NCBI GenBank assembly: GCA_963580285.1
Contig: OY757012.1
Coordinates: 165,466,652-165,530,651, forward strand
Source of the DNA: Lucinisca nassula
Lineage: Eukaryota > Mollusca > Bivalvia > Lucinida > Lucinidae
Direction of reading: 5' to 3'
DNA length: 64,000 bases
The translations under genes and the position numbers were made by a program. The stretch's first letter is position 1; each line of letters starts with the position of its first letter. Of the stretch, positions 25,401-40,400 are shown piece by piece. The notes under the pieces were generated by a model. That model was not told the origin of the DNA. It saw only the letters and a list, made by a program, of their open reading frames with translations, and ran no database searches.

Positions 25401-28400
25401 TAGTGTTGATGGGGACATTAATCCTCAATTCAAACAAAAAAAAACAACCAACAGTTATTGTTTACAATAATAATAATATACAACTTTATTAATAGAGTGT
25501 AACAAATGTAGTAAACAAGTACTAATTTTCCATGTGGCCCTCTTTTCTTCCTTTTTCTGGGTAGAAACCAGTGCTAAGCAATGTGGATAAAGTCATTTGC
25601 TCAAGGAAACATCACTTGGCGCCCGCAGGGATCAAACAGGACACCTTGCGATCTCAAACCCGATGCTTTACCACTGCACCATAGCGCTCTACATTGGGCC
25701 ACAAGAAAATTTAAGGGGAATGGGAACATCTTCAGGGGAGGCAACTACTTCAAAAGTGTTTTGTCCCCCATGTCAAAAGTTATGCTTTCTGAGCCTTAGT
25801 GTGTCAAGATCATACACTGAGGAGGCCTTTTTTGGCAAAACTTTCAGTCAAGAATAGAGAACTTGAAACTCTGCAATATTTCTGGCATATGTGTGTGTAT
25901 GCATGCACACCCATGCATGCAAGTTCTGGTTCCAGAGCAAATGGTCAACCTCTTCAACTGGCATCCATCAAAATCCCTTTGTTCATTGTTGGTGGGAGTG
26001 ACCTATCATAAGGCTTTATTTTTCATCTTTAAACTTAAATAAGAAATTTACTGACCGTCAAACAGAGGCAAGAGGTTATGTAATATTATACAGTGTAATT
26101 TACCTTTCAAGTCCTGCATTAGCTCTATCATAGAAGGGTATGTTATTACAATATCGTCTATATCCTGAAAAATATGAACACATCAGCAACATAATGTCAA
26201 TTAACACCAAGAAGGAAATGGAAACATATACAAAAACTTAAAAACAAGAGGGCCCAATGGCCCTATATCACTCACCTGTGTACCAGAAAATCATAAGTGT
26301 AGGAGACCACTTGTCATTGCTACATACTAAATATCTGAGCTCTGGGCCTTATGGCTTTGGAGAAGAAGATTTTTGAATTTTTTTTCCAGTATAAGTCCAT
26401 AGGTCAATTTTGACCCAAAGGGCATGGTTGGCAGGATTTATGTAGGCGACCATTTAATGTTGCTATATACTAAATATCTAAGGTCCGTACTTCATGTTCT
26501 CAGAGAAGAGGATTTTTAAAGCTTTTTTTTTCCATTTTAAGTTTATTGGAGTTAAGAAGCCACAGGATTTGGCAAATTTGAATCCCAGGGGCAAGACTCA
26601 GACAGGATTCACGTAGGCAGCAACTCCATGTTGCTACATGTTAAATACCTAGGCTCTGGGCCTTATGTTTTCAGAGAAGAATATTTTTCAATTTTTTTTT
26701 TCGTTTTAATTTTTTTTTCCATTTTCAGTCCATCCATGGTAGATAATGGGCCATGGGTGTGGCCAATTCTGGCCCAAGGGGCATGATTGGCAGGATTTAT
26801 GTAGGTGACCTGGGCCCTGTGGTTTCAGAGAAGAAGATTTTTGAAGCTTTTTTCCATTATGAGTGTATGGGAGCTAAGGGGCCCCTGGGCGTGCCCCATT
26901 TGGACCCCAGGAGCAGGATTGGCAGGATTTATGTAGGTGACCACTTACCGTTGCTACATGCTAAATATCTAAGCTCTGGGCCCTGTGGTTTCAGAGAAGA
27001 AGACTTTTGAAGCTTTTTTCCAATATGAGTCTATGGGAGCTAAGGGGCCCTGGGGTGTGGCCCATTATGACGCCAGGGGCATGATTGGCAGGATTTATGT
27101 AGATGACCACTTGCCGTTGCTACCTGCTAAATATCTAAGCTCTGGGCCCTGTGGTTTCAGAGGAGAAGATTTTTGAAGCTTTTTTCCATTAGGAGTCTAT
27201 GGGAGCTAAGGGGCCCCAGGGCTTGGCCCATTTGGACCCCAGGGGCATGATTGGCAGGATTTATGTAGGTGACCACTTGCCGTTGCTACATGCTTAATAT
27301 CTAAACTCTGGGCCCTGTGGTTTCAGAGAAGAGGATTTTTTAAGCTTTTTTTCCATTAAAAGTCAATGGGAGCTAAGGGGCCCCGGGGCGTGGCCCATTT
27401 GGACTACAGGGGCATGATTGGCAGTATTTATGTAGGTGACCACTTGCCGTTGCTATATGCTAAATATCTAAGCTCTGGGCCCTGTGGTTTCAGACAAGAA
27501 GATTTTTGGAGCTTTTTTTCCATTAGGAGTCTATTGGAGCTAAGGGACCCCAGGGTGTAGCCCATTTGGACCCTAGGGACATGATTGGCAGGATTTATGT
27601 AGATGACCACTTTGCTTTTCTACATGCTTAATATCGAGCTCTGGGCCCTGTGGTTTCAGAGAAGAAGATTTTTGAAGCTTTTTTCCATTATGAGTCTATG
27701 GGAGCTAAGGGGCCCCGGGGCGTGGCCCATTTGGACCCCAGGGGCATGATTATCCGGAAATATGTAGGTGACCACTTGCCTTTGCTACATGCTTAATATC
27801 TAAGCTCTGGGCCCTGTGGTTTTAGAGAAGAAGATTTTTGAAGCTTTTTTTACATTAGGAGTCTATGGGAGCTAAGTAGCCCCGGGGCGTGGCCCATTTG
27901 GACCCCAGGGGCATGATTGGCAGGAGTTATGTAGGTGAACACTTTCCTTTGCTACCTGCTAAATATCTAAGCTCTGGGCCCTGTGGTTTCAGAGGAGAAG
28001 ATTTTTAGATTAAACATATTTTATTGCATTTTATAACAATGGGATTGGACACAAGTTATACAACATTAGATAGTCCTCTCCCCAATAGTTTACAAACTAT
28101 TTCAAATGGTACAGTGGTAAGTATGAAACATTTTATAATAAATGTGAACGTAACAGTTTGTTTGCTTGTAGGCCATGAACGAAGGCGAATTATGACAATT
28201 CTGGCTTTCAAAGGTTTGATTTCCATCACATGGAATAAAAAGATAACTACATGAAGCATCGCTTAGTCAAATCTATGGGTATCTCGGATGTACGCTAATA
28301 CCTCAGTTATTATATTTTTGTTAGTCTGAACATCAAACATTGTATTTCCGTACAGTATTGTGTCTAAGGTTAGAGCAGGAATGAAGCTCAAAAATCGTTC

Positions 28401-31400
28401 AAGGTTTTGTCGTTGTGGTTCGTAAAGTCTACATTCGAAGAAAAAGTGTTGAGCATTTTCATTTATTGCACCACATCTGCATGCGGGAGATGGTGCTATG
28501 TTAACCCTATGTAGATCTGCAGATAAAATGCTGCAATTATGGCGAATTCTTGTTAGAATAATGTTAAATTTTCTATCACCGATACCTAAATATTTGCATG
28601 CTTTGTCATTCAGGTTTCTACATTTCGATTTAAACTCGGACACTGTACTAGAAGTTCGAATTCTCATATCTAAATCGTTCCATAGGCGTAATGTTGAGGG
28701 AAAAAAGGACGAATCATATGAGCAAAGTCTTGTGTAGGGTATTTGGTAATCTTGGTTGTTACGAAGATTATAATTTGAAGTTTCATATACGCGAAGTGGA
28801 AGAAGATCTGATAAGTAAGTTGGGGCTTCATTATGGACAATCTTATACATTAAGCTTAATTTCTTATTTTTCCTTCTTTCTGCCAGAGTGTCCCAGCCTG
28901 TTTCATAATATAACGAATTTCTCGAAGAGAAGATAGGTAGGCCTGTTACAATTCTAGCAGCATTTAACTGCACTTGTTCTAGTCTATCAGCTTCTGTCTG
29001 ATTGCACCCATCCCAAACTTCACTTGCATATTCCAATAGAGGTCTTATGTATACACAGAATACTTTATTTAGAGTTTCTTTTGAAAATCTGTACTTCAAT
29101 ATTCTTAGGAATGATACTTGTTTTGCAGCAGACTGAATTATTGAATCAATGTGAGCAGACCATTTGTTATTTGAAGCTCAAGTTATTCCTAAATGCCTGT
29201 GAGTCTCTACAATTTTTAAAATAGTATTATCCATTACAAGTTGGATGTCATAGTCAAAATGAAAATTCGATGTGATCATCACTTCTGTTTTTGATGCATT
29301 AAATATTACTAACCAAGTATTGGCCCAACTACTAAGTTTGCTTAAGTCTTCATTCAGAACGGTTTCTATTTCAGCAGGATCTGCAGAAGGAAAACTAAGT
29401 GAGGTATCGTCAGCAAATAGGCGGGCTGACCCTGTCAGTGTCTCTGATATATCATTGATGTATATAAGGAACAACATCGGTCCAAGCACCGAGCCTTGAG
29501 GAACACCTGCTGTGATGTACTTGTATGTGGAGCATGTATTGTTTATAGAGACCTTTTGATGCCTCATATGAAGATAATTTTTAAACCAGGCGAGAAGATT
29601 TCCACTTATTCCATATTTCTCTAATTTCAATATTAAACCACGGTGCCAAACTCTATCAAAAGCTTTCGAAATATCGCAAAATACTTGACAGTTAATTTTA
29701 TGATTTTCGAGAGCCAAACACGTACGATGAACTACTTCAATTAGGTGGTGTACTGTAGAGTGTCCTGGTAAAAAGCCGGACTGGTATTTGTATATAAGAG
29801 CATTTGAAGTTAAATGGTTATAAATATGTTTAAACACTACTCTTTCAAAGGATTTACCAACACAACTTATCAATGAAATAGGTCTATAATTGCAGGTTTC
29901 GGATTTTTCACCTTTTTTGAATACTGGCATAACGATTGCCGATTTCCATGTTCGTGGATATGTCCCTTGTTCTAACGATAAATTGAATAGTTTACACAAG
30001 GGAATAGCTATTGTTGTACAGGTATATTTCAACATTCTATGACTTATACCATCTGGGCCACATGCCTTATTAACTTTTAGTAAGGTTAGTATGTCTTTTA
30101 TTTCTGACTCTGTAATATTTATACCTTCTATGTGGTTATTTGCTCTATTTTCAAAAGGTGGTAGTTCGGTGTTGCTATCATCAACAGATGAAATCGAGCA
30201 AAAGTAATCATTTAAGGTTGCAGCTTTCTCTAAATCTGTAAATGCATTAGAATGATCAGGTCTTTGTAAAGGTGGGATTATTGAGTCTCCATTACCCTTT
30301 CCCATAAATCGCCCCATGATTTGCCAAAATGTTTTGTTGCCCCTGTCATTATTCGAAATTATTTCCTCTAAATTATTGTTATAGTTCTCTTTTGCATATT
30401 TGAAGATTTTTGAAGATTTTTTCCATTATGAGTCTATGGGAGCTAAGGGGCCCCGGGGCATGGCCCATTTGGACCCCAGGGGCATGATTGGCTAGGATTT
30501 ATGTAGGTGACCACTTGCCATTGCTACCTGCTAAATATATAAGCTCTGGGCCCTGTGGTTTCAGAGGAGAAGATTTTTGAAGCTTTTTTCCAATATGAGT
30601 CAATGGGAGCTAAGGGGCCCCGGGGCGTGGCCCATTTGAACCCCAGCGGCATGATTGGCAGGATTTATGTAGGTGACCACTTGTCGTTGCTACCTGCTAA
30701 ATATATAAGCTCTGGGCCCTGTGGTTTCAGAGGAGAAGATTTTTGAAGGTTTTTTTATATTAGGAGTCTATGGGAGCTAAGGGGCCCCGGGGCGTGGCCC
30801 ATTTGAAACCAAGGGGCATGATTTGCAGGAATTATGTAGGTGACCCTTTAACGTTGCTACATGCTAAATATCTAAGCTCTGGGCCCTGTTGTTTCAGAGA
30901 AGAAGATTTTCGATTTTTTTTTTAGCATTATGAATCTATGGGAGCAAAGGGGCCCCAGGGCGTGGCCCATTTGGACCCCATGAGCATGATTGGCAGGATT
31001 TATGTAGGTGACCACTTACCCTTGCTACATGCTAAATATCTCAGCTCTGGGCCCTGTGGTTTCAGAGAAGCTTTTTGGAGCCTTTTTTCCATTATGAGTC
31101 TATAGGAACTAAGGGGCCCTGGGGTGTGGCCCGTTTGGACCCCAGGGGCATAATTGGCAGGAATTTTGTAGGTGACCACTTGCCGTTGCTACATGCTAAA
31201 TATCTAAGCTGTGGGCCCTGTGGTTTCAGAGAAGAAGATTTTTGAAACTTTTTTTTTCCATTATGAGTCTATGGGAGCAAAGGGGCCAAGGGGGGTGGCC
31301 CATTTGAAACCCAGGGGCACGATTGGCAGGAATTATGTAGGTGACCACTGGCCATTGCTACATGCTAAATATCTAAGCTCTTGGCCCTGTGGTTTCAGAG

Positions 31401-34400
31401 AAGATTTTTGAAGCTTTTTTTTTCCATTATGAGTCTATGGGAGCTAAGGGGCCCCGGGGTGTGGCCAATTTGGACCCCAGGGGCATGATTGGCAGGATTT
31501 ACTTAGGTGACCACTTAACATTGTTACAAGCTAAATATTTAAGCTCTGGGCCCTGTGGTTTCCCATTATAAGTCTATGGGAGCTATATGTTGCCATGGCA
31601 ACCAGAATTCCGATCTGATCAGCCCAAAAACCTTATGCAGCCTTTCCCCCTTCCCCCTACCTGATGGTGCTTCACAAAAAATTTGATCAAGATTGGCCAT
31701 GGGGTATTAGATATATACTTATTTTAAATTGTTTACGGACGAACGCACTATGGATGATGGACAAAATGTGATCACAAAAGCTCACATTGTCACTATGTGA
31801 CAGGTGAGCTAAAAAAGCAACAGTCCTGATATGAATACCATCAACTGAAAAATAAAGATAACATATCACTTTGAAAAAAAGGTTAACCAAGAGGTAAACC
31901 TCGGACAACACCCTAAGCTCGCCCACCCACCTGCACGAACATTGCTGTTTTATAGGATTTTTTTAAAGCACGAACATAATACAATTGTTTGATTTCTGCT
32001 TGAAAAATATAAACTGTGGGAACCTGATATAGCCATTTCTACTTTTGTAATAAGTATGAGTCAACAAAAGTAACCAAAGTACTGACAGCACTGGTGGGTT
32101 CATTGTCTCTGAGTGTAGGCTGGAAAATGGTCCTGAGCTGAGATTTAGACTTTTGTTTAACCCTTAAATTCCTGTACTTTAATCCGTGATGTATCAAATG
32201 GAATCTTCCACCTTATATATAGCAGGAGTACATTCCAAAATTTAGGGGTGTCAGTTTGTGTTTTCTTCAAAAACTATTTGAAAATTGGCTGAAAAGTTTG
32301 CAAACAGTGTAGGTCCTGATCAGATGCCACATTCTGTGGCATCTGATCTGGGTCTGCACTATTTGCCAATTAAAGGGGTATCTGGGACAAAATGGGTTAA
32401 GCAAACAGTGTAAGTATCCATTCAGATACGGCATTCTGGAGAGCTGATCTTGGTGTACGTTGCCTGCTACTGTCCCTTTTTGCGATCTTATGGATAACTG
32501 TTCCTTTTTGTGACCAATATGGATTTACAAATTCGATATGACAACACACATTAGATAGCCTTTTTCAGGTCAAGCCCCAACCCAGAATATGAACCAGTCC
32601 ATGTTTTGCATGTAATCCTTTTTGCACTGTGCTCGCATGTCACAGTGACAATAATAAAATGGCTATAATTGACTGTTACCTGGATATCCTTGGCCCCAAC
32701 CCATCGGGGCTTGAAGAATTATATGGGCTGCATGATGCTTCCACACAGAGTTGAAACGACCTGCACACGAGTACTGGTTAATCGCTTAGAGGATCTAAGC
32801 CTGCCCAGGCAAAGCAGTGCGAGTCGGCCCGTCCATGTTTATAAACCCTGTTGGTTTCATTGGGCGGCAGGGCTTGAGATGTCATTTCATCTCAATGTTG
32901 GGTAAAAGTCCCACAAAATTGGAAGCACTGTCTCCAAAATGACCTTTAAAGTGTTGACATTAGAAATATGGCTCAGATTCCTTAGTAACTTTGGCTCAAT
33001 TGACAAACAATCAACCCCAAAATTCATCCCACTTACATTCAAGAGGAATGGATAAAGCTTCAGGGGAGGCAACTCCTGTAAAGTATTTTTGTCTCCCATG
33101 TCAATCAGGGTAAACTCTTAAAAGAAAGAATTTGTTCCTGAGGAGTTTTAATGAGGTTTAATACCTAGATCATGTACAACTGGAACTTACTATAGTTAAC
33201 ATAGTATACCCTGCTCTACTGAGGAGGTTACCTAGATCTCTAACCTCAGTAAATGGTGATATATGAGCTCCAAATCTCTGCTCTATTGACGAGGTTACCT
33301 ATTTCATGTAGAGCTGGAAGTTACTATAAGAAATTTAGTATATCCTGCTCTACTGATGCACAGTTGAAACTTACTATAGTTAACATAGTATATCCTGCTC
33401 TATTGAGGAGGTTACCTAGATCTCTAACCTCAGTAAATGGTGATATATGAGCTCCAAATCCCTGAAAAGAAAAAAAAAAACAACAAAAAAAAACATTAGT
33501 CTTGTATAATGTGATATTCCACTATTACGCCCAGCTAAATTTAATACATATTCTGATTTAAAAAAAAATTTAAAAGGTTTCATTTATTCTTTGTTTTAAC
33601 CACACACAGAGTTTTCCAGTAAGAGGCCACCTTTGGGATTGTTCAAAAGTGGTCTCTGAGAGACCACCTTTTGGGACTGTTCTAAGACTGGTTTTGAACA
33701 GCCCTAAAGGTGTCTGAATATTGAAATTTACTTTAAATCAAACCTAGACATTGAAAAATCTAACATACACCTTCTCTCTCTGTTTCTGCTAGCTGTAGAG
33801 ATACTCTGAGTTCAAACAGGGTGTCACCTCCAAACATACAACCTAGGAATACACCATCATTCTTCAGAGCATTATAAACCTGAAATATATATAGAAGATA
33901 TTTATTTTTTTTCAGTGTAAAATCAATTTTTATTTCACTGAATAAACACCGAAAGAAGTATTTTCACAAATGGCCATGAGTGAAAATACTTCTTTTGGTG
34001 TTCTTGAGTGAAATAAAAATTGATCTTACACTGAAAAAATCAAATTTTCTGTTTCTTTCATACTTTAAATTGTAATTTGCAAAGCATTTTTAAAGCGTCG
34101 GCCATCATCACAGAAAACAAAACTTTTTCCAGGGCAATTTTGAGTCGATTTGAAGGTGTTCAGCGTGTTAACTGGGTATAATATTGGGTGTGAACTAAAA
34201 GTTGGCACCTGGAAAACTGCTTGGAATGTATCTTTATCAAACAATTATGGCATAGTTTTTCTGATGCTTGCTAGAAATGTATGTTGCAAGTACCCTATAG
34301 AAACACCCTGAGGAAGTAATTCTATCAAGTACCAACATAAGATTTTATAAAGAAATATGTATGTATAAAAATATGTCCTAAATTATCCTCATTAAACCTC

Positions 34401-37400
34401 CTTATCTGCAGACACAGTAAAACTCCTAAAAATCAAACACTTTTCTCCTAAAATTTAAACAAATTTGTTTCATGATCCAGCAAGGAGTCCAAAAGATGCA
34501 GATGGAATCGCAAACAGTGTAGTCCCTCAGGAGCAGTCTTATCTGGGTATACGCTATTTGTTTCGCCTATCTGTCCAAATACTTAGGATCATTAGGGTAT
34601 GCCACAACCTCATTATAAAGCTAATGATGGGATCAAAATAACTGTATTGTATCCAAACAGAACTGTTTAGGTGACCAACTTTTGGTAAAATTTTTGTAAA
34701 GGCTTTAAGATATTATTCACACAAGAAAACTTGTTCAATGGCATGAGGCTGGTGAAAGATCACACAAACTTGCATAATAACAAAAATCTGATCAGTTTTC
34801 CATTTATTTTTTTTATTTTGATTTGAGGCCAGTATAAGACTTGATAGAGCCTCAATACCAAATAAACACCTTTGTTGAGAAGTGCCTGTTGACTCCAAAT
34901 ATAATTAATCCTTAAGATGCTAAGAAAAAGTGCAGTTGAAAATGTCTTCTGTTTATGTTGACTGCTGCATTCTCTTGCAAACATATTTTTGCACACAGGC
35001 AAACAGTGTATCAGGGCCCACAATAATGACTTTTAAAGTAACCATCAAACAACACAACAGGTAACCATTGCTGTGATTGGCATCTTAAGGGTAAACCCAT
35101 TTTTCAACTGAACAGAATTTTTCTCACTACATATACAGTAATGATCCTAACAATTGTCTGTTTCTTTGTTTTGAGGTTTAACATCCCATCAACACTGTTT
35201 GGGTCATTTTGGAGATGTTCCAAGTTTGTGGGACTTCTACCCGACATTGAGATGAAATGGCATCTCAAGCCCTGCTGCCCAATGAAACCAATAGGGTTTA
35301 TATGCATGGACAGTCCAACTCACACCATTTTGCCTTGGCAGGCCTAGACCTCCTTAGAAGTTTACCAGTTCTCATGTCCGGTTGGTTTCAGTTCTGCTTG
35401 AAATCATCATGCAGCCCAATCTATTTCTCAGAGCCCCGATGGACAGTGGCCAGATCCTAAATAATAAATTTTTCATAAGGCTACTACCAATGGACAACAA
35501 CAGATGCCCACATCAATGTTACCTAATGTTAAAAAGATTAGACGTGGTGGGAAGGGTTACTTGGGGCCACTTAAATAAGAAATTGCCAAAGAATTAGGAA
35601 ACGCTTAAGTGTTGCTGTTAATGTTTAAGTCCAGACTTAAGAACAACTTGATTCAAGAGTGATTTTCAGATACGGTAATTCTCCTATAATTAAGATGCAT
35701 TCACTTTTAAATTTTATTTCCGTAGTAAATTTATTACATATTTTATGAAGTCTCTATCACAACAGAGAGTACTCTCATATAAACTTGTCTACAGTATTCA
35801 GAGTTTCATATATCTAATGCTGCTATGTTTTATGAATTTAAGCCATAATTGGTGAGTTAGTTGATACTATTAATGACCTCATATGTCTAGTAATAGTGGC
35901 TGGGCATTCAGTTTTCTTTGATGGTGTCCACATATTTCAGCTCCTATTTTTTGTATTCATTAAAATTTTATATGCATTTTTACCATGTTTCAATTTTTGT
36001 CAAGACACCATTTTAGCATAAAAACTACCCACATAGCTTAGGAACATGTTGATGAATTTTAATGGAAATTGAGGACCGGTAACATTGTGTTTTAACAAAC
36101 TGAATACTGATAGTCCTGATTCAGCAAAATGTGAAATTATATGATTATCATGTTTTGGTCATGCTGTTTAATAATACTTTACTATTGCTTTCAATTTGGA
36201 TGGCTATAGTATAGTATGGTTTGTGTAAGTACTTCATAGCATAATTATAAGTATTATTTCAAAACATCCATTTCGGTAAATTTGCCCCCTATGGAACAAA
36301 CAATTTTGTCTACAGAACTATTGCGCAAAGATTTTGATGACAAAGCCATCAAACGCACCCATGTAATCATGTGCACAGTTTTCCTTCTGTCTTTCTTGTC
36401 TAATTTGGTAATGGTGCTAAGGTGATGTTTAGATTTAACATTCAAATCAACAACATACCAGTCACTTTAGATGTTGCTTCAGATTTTGTGAGATTTGTTA
36501 TCCGACTCGAGATAAATAACTGTCAAGTCAAACTGTTGTTTGTGTATTTAACCCTAACTGTCCATTTAAGAAGAAAGGTTTACTCTATGGAAAATCAATG
36601 GCACTTAAGATTACTTTTCCTGGACATTAAGTTTTCAGAATTTGTATCTGCATAGGCACTAGCCAATCTATCTTTTTTGAATAGTCCCTATAAACGAAAT
36701 CAAACGGCTTCCTGAAGCTGTATTCCAAAGTCATTTGAATTTGGTTTTAGAATTCACATGGTCGTACATTTGTCAGTGTTCCAAAACTTATATGATCATG
36801 ATTGTGTTGTCTATATATTTGTATAGGTCTTTCACTTCATTTACCTATCTCAGCAGTTGTTGCAGTAATTACAAAGCACATTATGTAAGATATCAAGAAG
36901 CATTTAAACTGTTGATAATAATTGTTCAATCTGTGAGTAGTTATCGCATTACTCATAGGATTTTAAATTATTTTCAGTAAATACATTGTGATGCTTTTTT
37001 CTGTCCAAACACTGCAATGCTCTTTCTAAGCTGAGAGATGCATTGCACAGAAATGTACTGGTAGTTATTAATGAACAAAAAGCAAGCAAGAACAGTGCTT
37101 AAAGAAAACGGTGAACATGCATTCAGCAGAAACATTCAAGAAGTGGTTGAAAGTTTTACAACCAGAAAAAAATACTAAAAGCTCGCTTCCGATAAATTAA
37201 CCACTATATTGACAAAGTAAATAAAAAAAATAAGACACTAAAGAAACGTCAACAATTACAATACCAATGCAGAAAAGAGACATATTTATGCATGTGTACT
37301 ATAAGGAAGGAAACTGTTTCTCTCCCTGTCTAATACCAAAATTTCTCTAGGACATGGAACAGCTTTGTTTACACCAAATATTCTGCGCCTCACCCATCAA

Positions 37401-40400
37401 TGATATATTTTGCAACAGAAACTCAATATCAGTGACATTTCGATTTTTGGAAATACTAACCAATAATTACTGTAACTTTTTTTTTAGGATAATAATCCAG
37501 CGTTCATAAAGACAGAGTATATCTAAGGCTTAATCTGGCCATGGATTTATCAACAGAACTATTTTTACTAGTAACAACAAACCGCTGACCATTGCGTCCT
37601 TGCATACCAGCTTTCGATGGTATGCAAGATACCTATTTCGATGCAAGGTTTCGATACCTATTTCGATGGTTTGATCAGTCAGATTTACCCCCCAGAACTT
37701 CAGTTAAATAAAGCAAATTCTTCTGATACTGAGGCCCCGTTTTTGGATTTACATCTATCTATTGTAGATGGGTTTGTTTCATGCAAAATTTATGATAAAA
37801 GCAATGACTTTGATTTTGAGATTGTAAATTTTCCTTTTTTGGATGGTGATGTTCCTCGTGCGCCATCCTATGGCGTTTATATTTCACAATTAATTCGATT
37901 TGCTAGAGTGTGTAGTCATGTAACTGACTTTAACACTCGTAATAAATTATTAACAACTAAACTTCTTAATCAGGGTTATCGGTACCATAAACTACGCAAA
38001 GCCTTTTCAAAATTTTATAGACGCCATTCTGATTTAATTTCAAAATTCAATATTGGACTTAAATCTCTTCTGCAACAAGGTCTATCAGAACCCGAATTTT
38101 ATGGTGACTTAGTATATAAAGTCAGAAAAATATATAACCGCAATGACTTTAACACCCAATTTCGTAAAATCATTCTTTGATATAAAAAGATTGGGTTCAA
38201 CATGGATATTATACGACAGACTGCATGCATGGTAGTTAACCCAATCACGGTTGGCAACTTTGCTTCCCTCTTTAATTGCACGCCGGTGGGTCAGGCCTCA
38301 GATTCTATGACGGTACCAACGTAAAGGCTTATTGAGAATTAGAGAGATCTAATTCAAGGTAATGTTGGTTGGTGCCTGATGCTCTGACTCTGTTCGGGCC
38401 CATCTGAGTCTAACTGTTGGTTTTCTTTTGCTCCAGCATTTCAGTGGTTTCTTGCTGTGGAGTCCTCACCGTTGTCTCACCTCTGTGGTTCTTTGATTAT
38501 TTGTGTTCACGGAGATATTGCACTGATGAGTTAGGAGGCCTTCATGCGGACTGAACAAATTATTTGTCTAAATCGCAGCAGTAAGGGCGAGGATTGTGGC
38601 CACGTAAAATGGATTTAAGCCCCCCAGTGGAAATCTTTCCACTGACCGTTCCAAGGCGGTTCTTCTGTGGCGATTTATGTATGTTGTTGTTTGTTACTTA
38701 CTGTGTGTATCACTTATGTCTTTTAATTTTGGATGGCCATATGGCCATTTTGTGGGAAAGTAACTGTCATTATGGCCTTCCTTTGATTAGGTTTCCATTA
38801 TGGTCCGGTCGCTTAATGTTTGTATTTCTTTCCCTTTGGTGTCTTTGATGGGTAAAGTAAGTTAATTGTATCGATTCCTGATCTTTGTTTTACTTCTACT
38901 TTGTATGGAAATGAAAATAATGGATCACCTTGCCTTACACCTATTTGAGTAGCATGATTTATGCAAAGTCAATAAATAATGTTGCACATGTTTACAATAA
39001 TTTTGCTGCTAATAAAAAAGCAATATATGTTGTTAAGCCTAATTTGTTGATTAGAATACCTTTTGATTCAGTGTTTTACTATCTACTATTTTGGATAGAT
39101 CATAGTGTATAAATGAAAGGAAAATATCAGAAATTCATGATATTTTAATAGTTTCTAAGCTAGATCAGCTCAATATGTATTCATTTTGATTTGTATAATC
39201 TCATTTTTATTACGTAGTGTTCCAAATTGCCTTTTTGTAAGGTTCTTGGATGATTTCAATAAAATAGTAAATTTTGCAGAAATGAATTGCATCCATTAAA
39301 GGTGTAAAACTACAGTGTTACCGGTTTCAGATTTTCATGAAATTTGGCATAGCTAAAGAAGATACATATGGCAAGTTTTCCTAGCAAAATGAAATCTTGA
39401 CAAAGACTAGAACATATTTATCATAAGGATTGAATTTTGATATTTTTTTTAAATTTTAATTAAAAAATGAGATTTTTGATAATTATTTTATCAGAAAATG
39501 TCAACTTTAATTAATTCAAAAGGTTTTTTAGTATCAAAGGAATGCCTATGGAGTTATGCATTCAATCCAGTTCACAGATCTTGAATCTAAATAAAACATA
39601 AGATTTAAGACCTGCTCATGGAGGGAGTCAGTTAGAGTGGCCCCCTGAGCCCTACTTTGATTTATATAATTTATTAAATACATTTTTATAGGTTGTATAT
39701 GCCAAGTTATTAATATACAAAGTTTAAAGAAAAAACATGCATGGGCACAGATGAAAGACCCCGTTTTGAACAAAATTAAATAATTATTTTTTTCAGCTGT
39801 TAGAAGTTTTAGAAATTCAAGCTGGTGAATAGTTTCACTGTTTGAAATTTTAAAGTTCCGACATATCTAGCCAATGTGGTCATATTCTCTGCTTGCAACA
39901 CACCTAGTCACAAATTAATGGCCAAGAAAATGTCAACACCTTTGAAATAACCATTTTTAATGTGAATAATTTGATGCTAATATATTTAATGACCATTAAA
40001 AATGGAAAATCTAATTCAATGTATTTTTATGACCATGAAAATATAGATTGCCAGTGATAGACACAGAAAGTTTTAATAGCCATCATTTTTCTGTAATGAC
40101 CATTAAAGCTGTGAAAACATGGGCATAAAACTTTCACAAAATGAAAAATAATAGGCCATTACTTTTTTAATGGTCATTAAATTTTACAGGGCAATAAAAT
40201 AAATTGCAATTAAATGCTTGGACTTACTTTTTAATGACCATTTCCACTAAATTAATGGACGTTAATGGCTTCAGCTGGAATCCATTAATTTTTGCAAACG
40301 AAAAATAATGGATGACTTTAACAGGAATTTAATTATTAATGAGATTTTCAACATGATTTAAACATATTTTATGTTTTTTTATGTGCAGTTGTCGTAGTTC

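Larger units (their letters stand above)
26244..31816 (+). repeat. L element 5 with about 166 bp tandem array, split by a LINE
   Basis: Head ACAAGAGGGCCCAATGGCCC, then TATCACTCACCTG. About 20 units carry GTTTCAGAGAAGAAGATTTT, CATTATGAGTCTATGGGAGC, GGGGCCCCGGGGCGTGGCCC and GGCAGGATTTATGTAGGTGA. The CATGATTGG anchor steps by 166-167 bp (about 27081, 27247, 27414). Tail: AAAAGCTCACATTGTCACTA and TGTGACAGGTGAGCTAAAA. The LINE at 28007-30401 interrupts the array. Confidence 0.9.

Noticed and set aside
33253..33450. 65-codon plus-strand ORF
   Set aside because: It is the antisense of the duplicated NDUFAF5 exon f, whose minus-strand frame matches the protein family and has splice sites.
36254..36980. 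Several 60-80 codon ORFs as possible host exons
   Set aside because: No similarity I recognise, no matching splice sites, and no phase fit between NDUFAF5 exons d and e or others.
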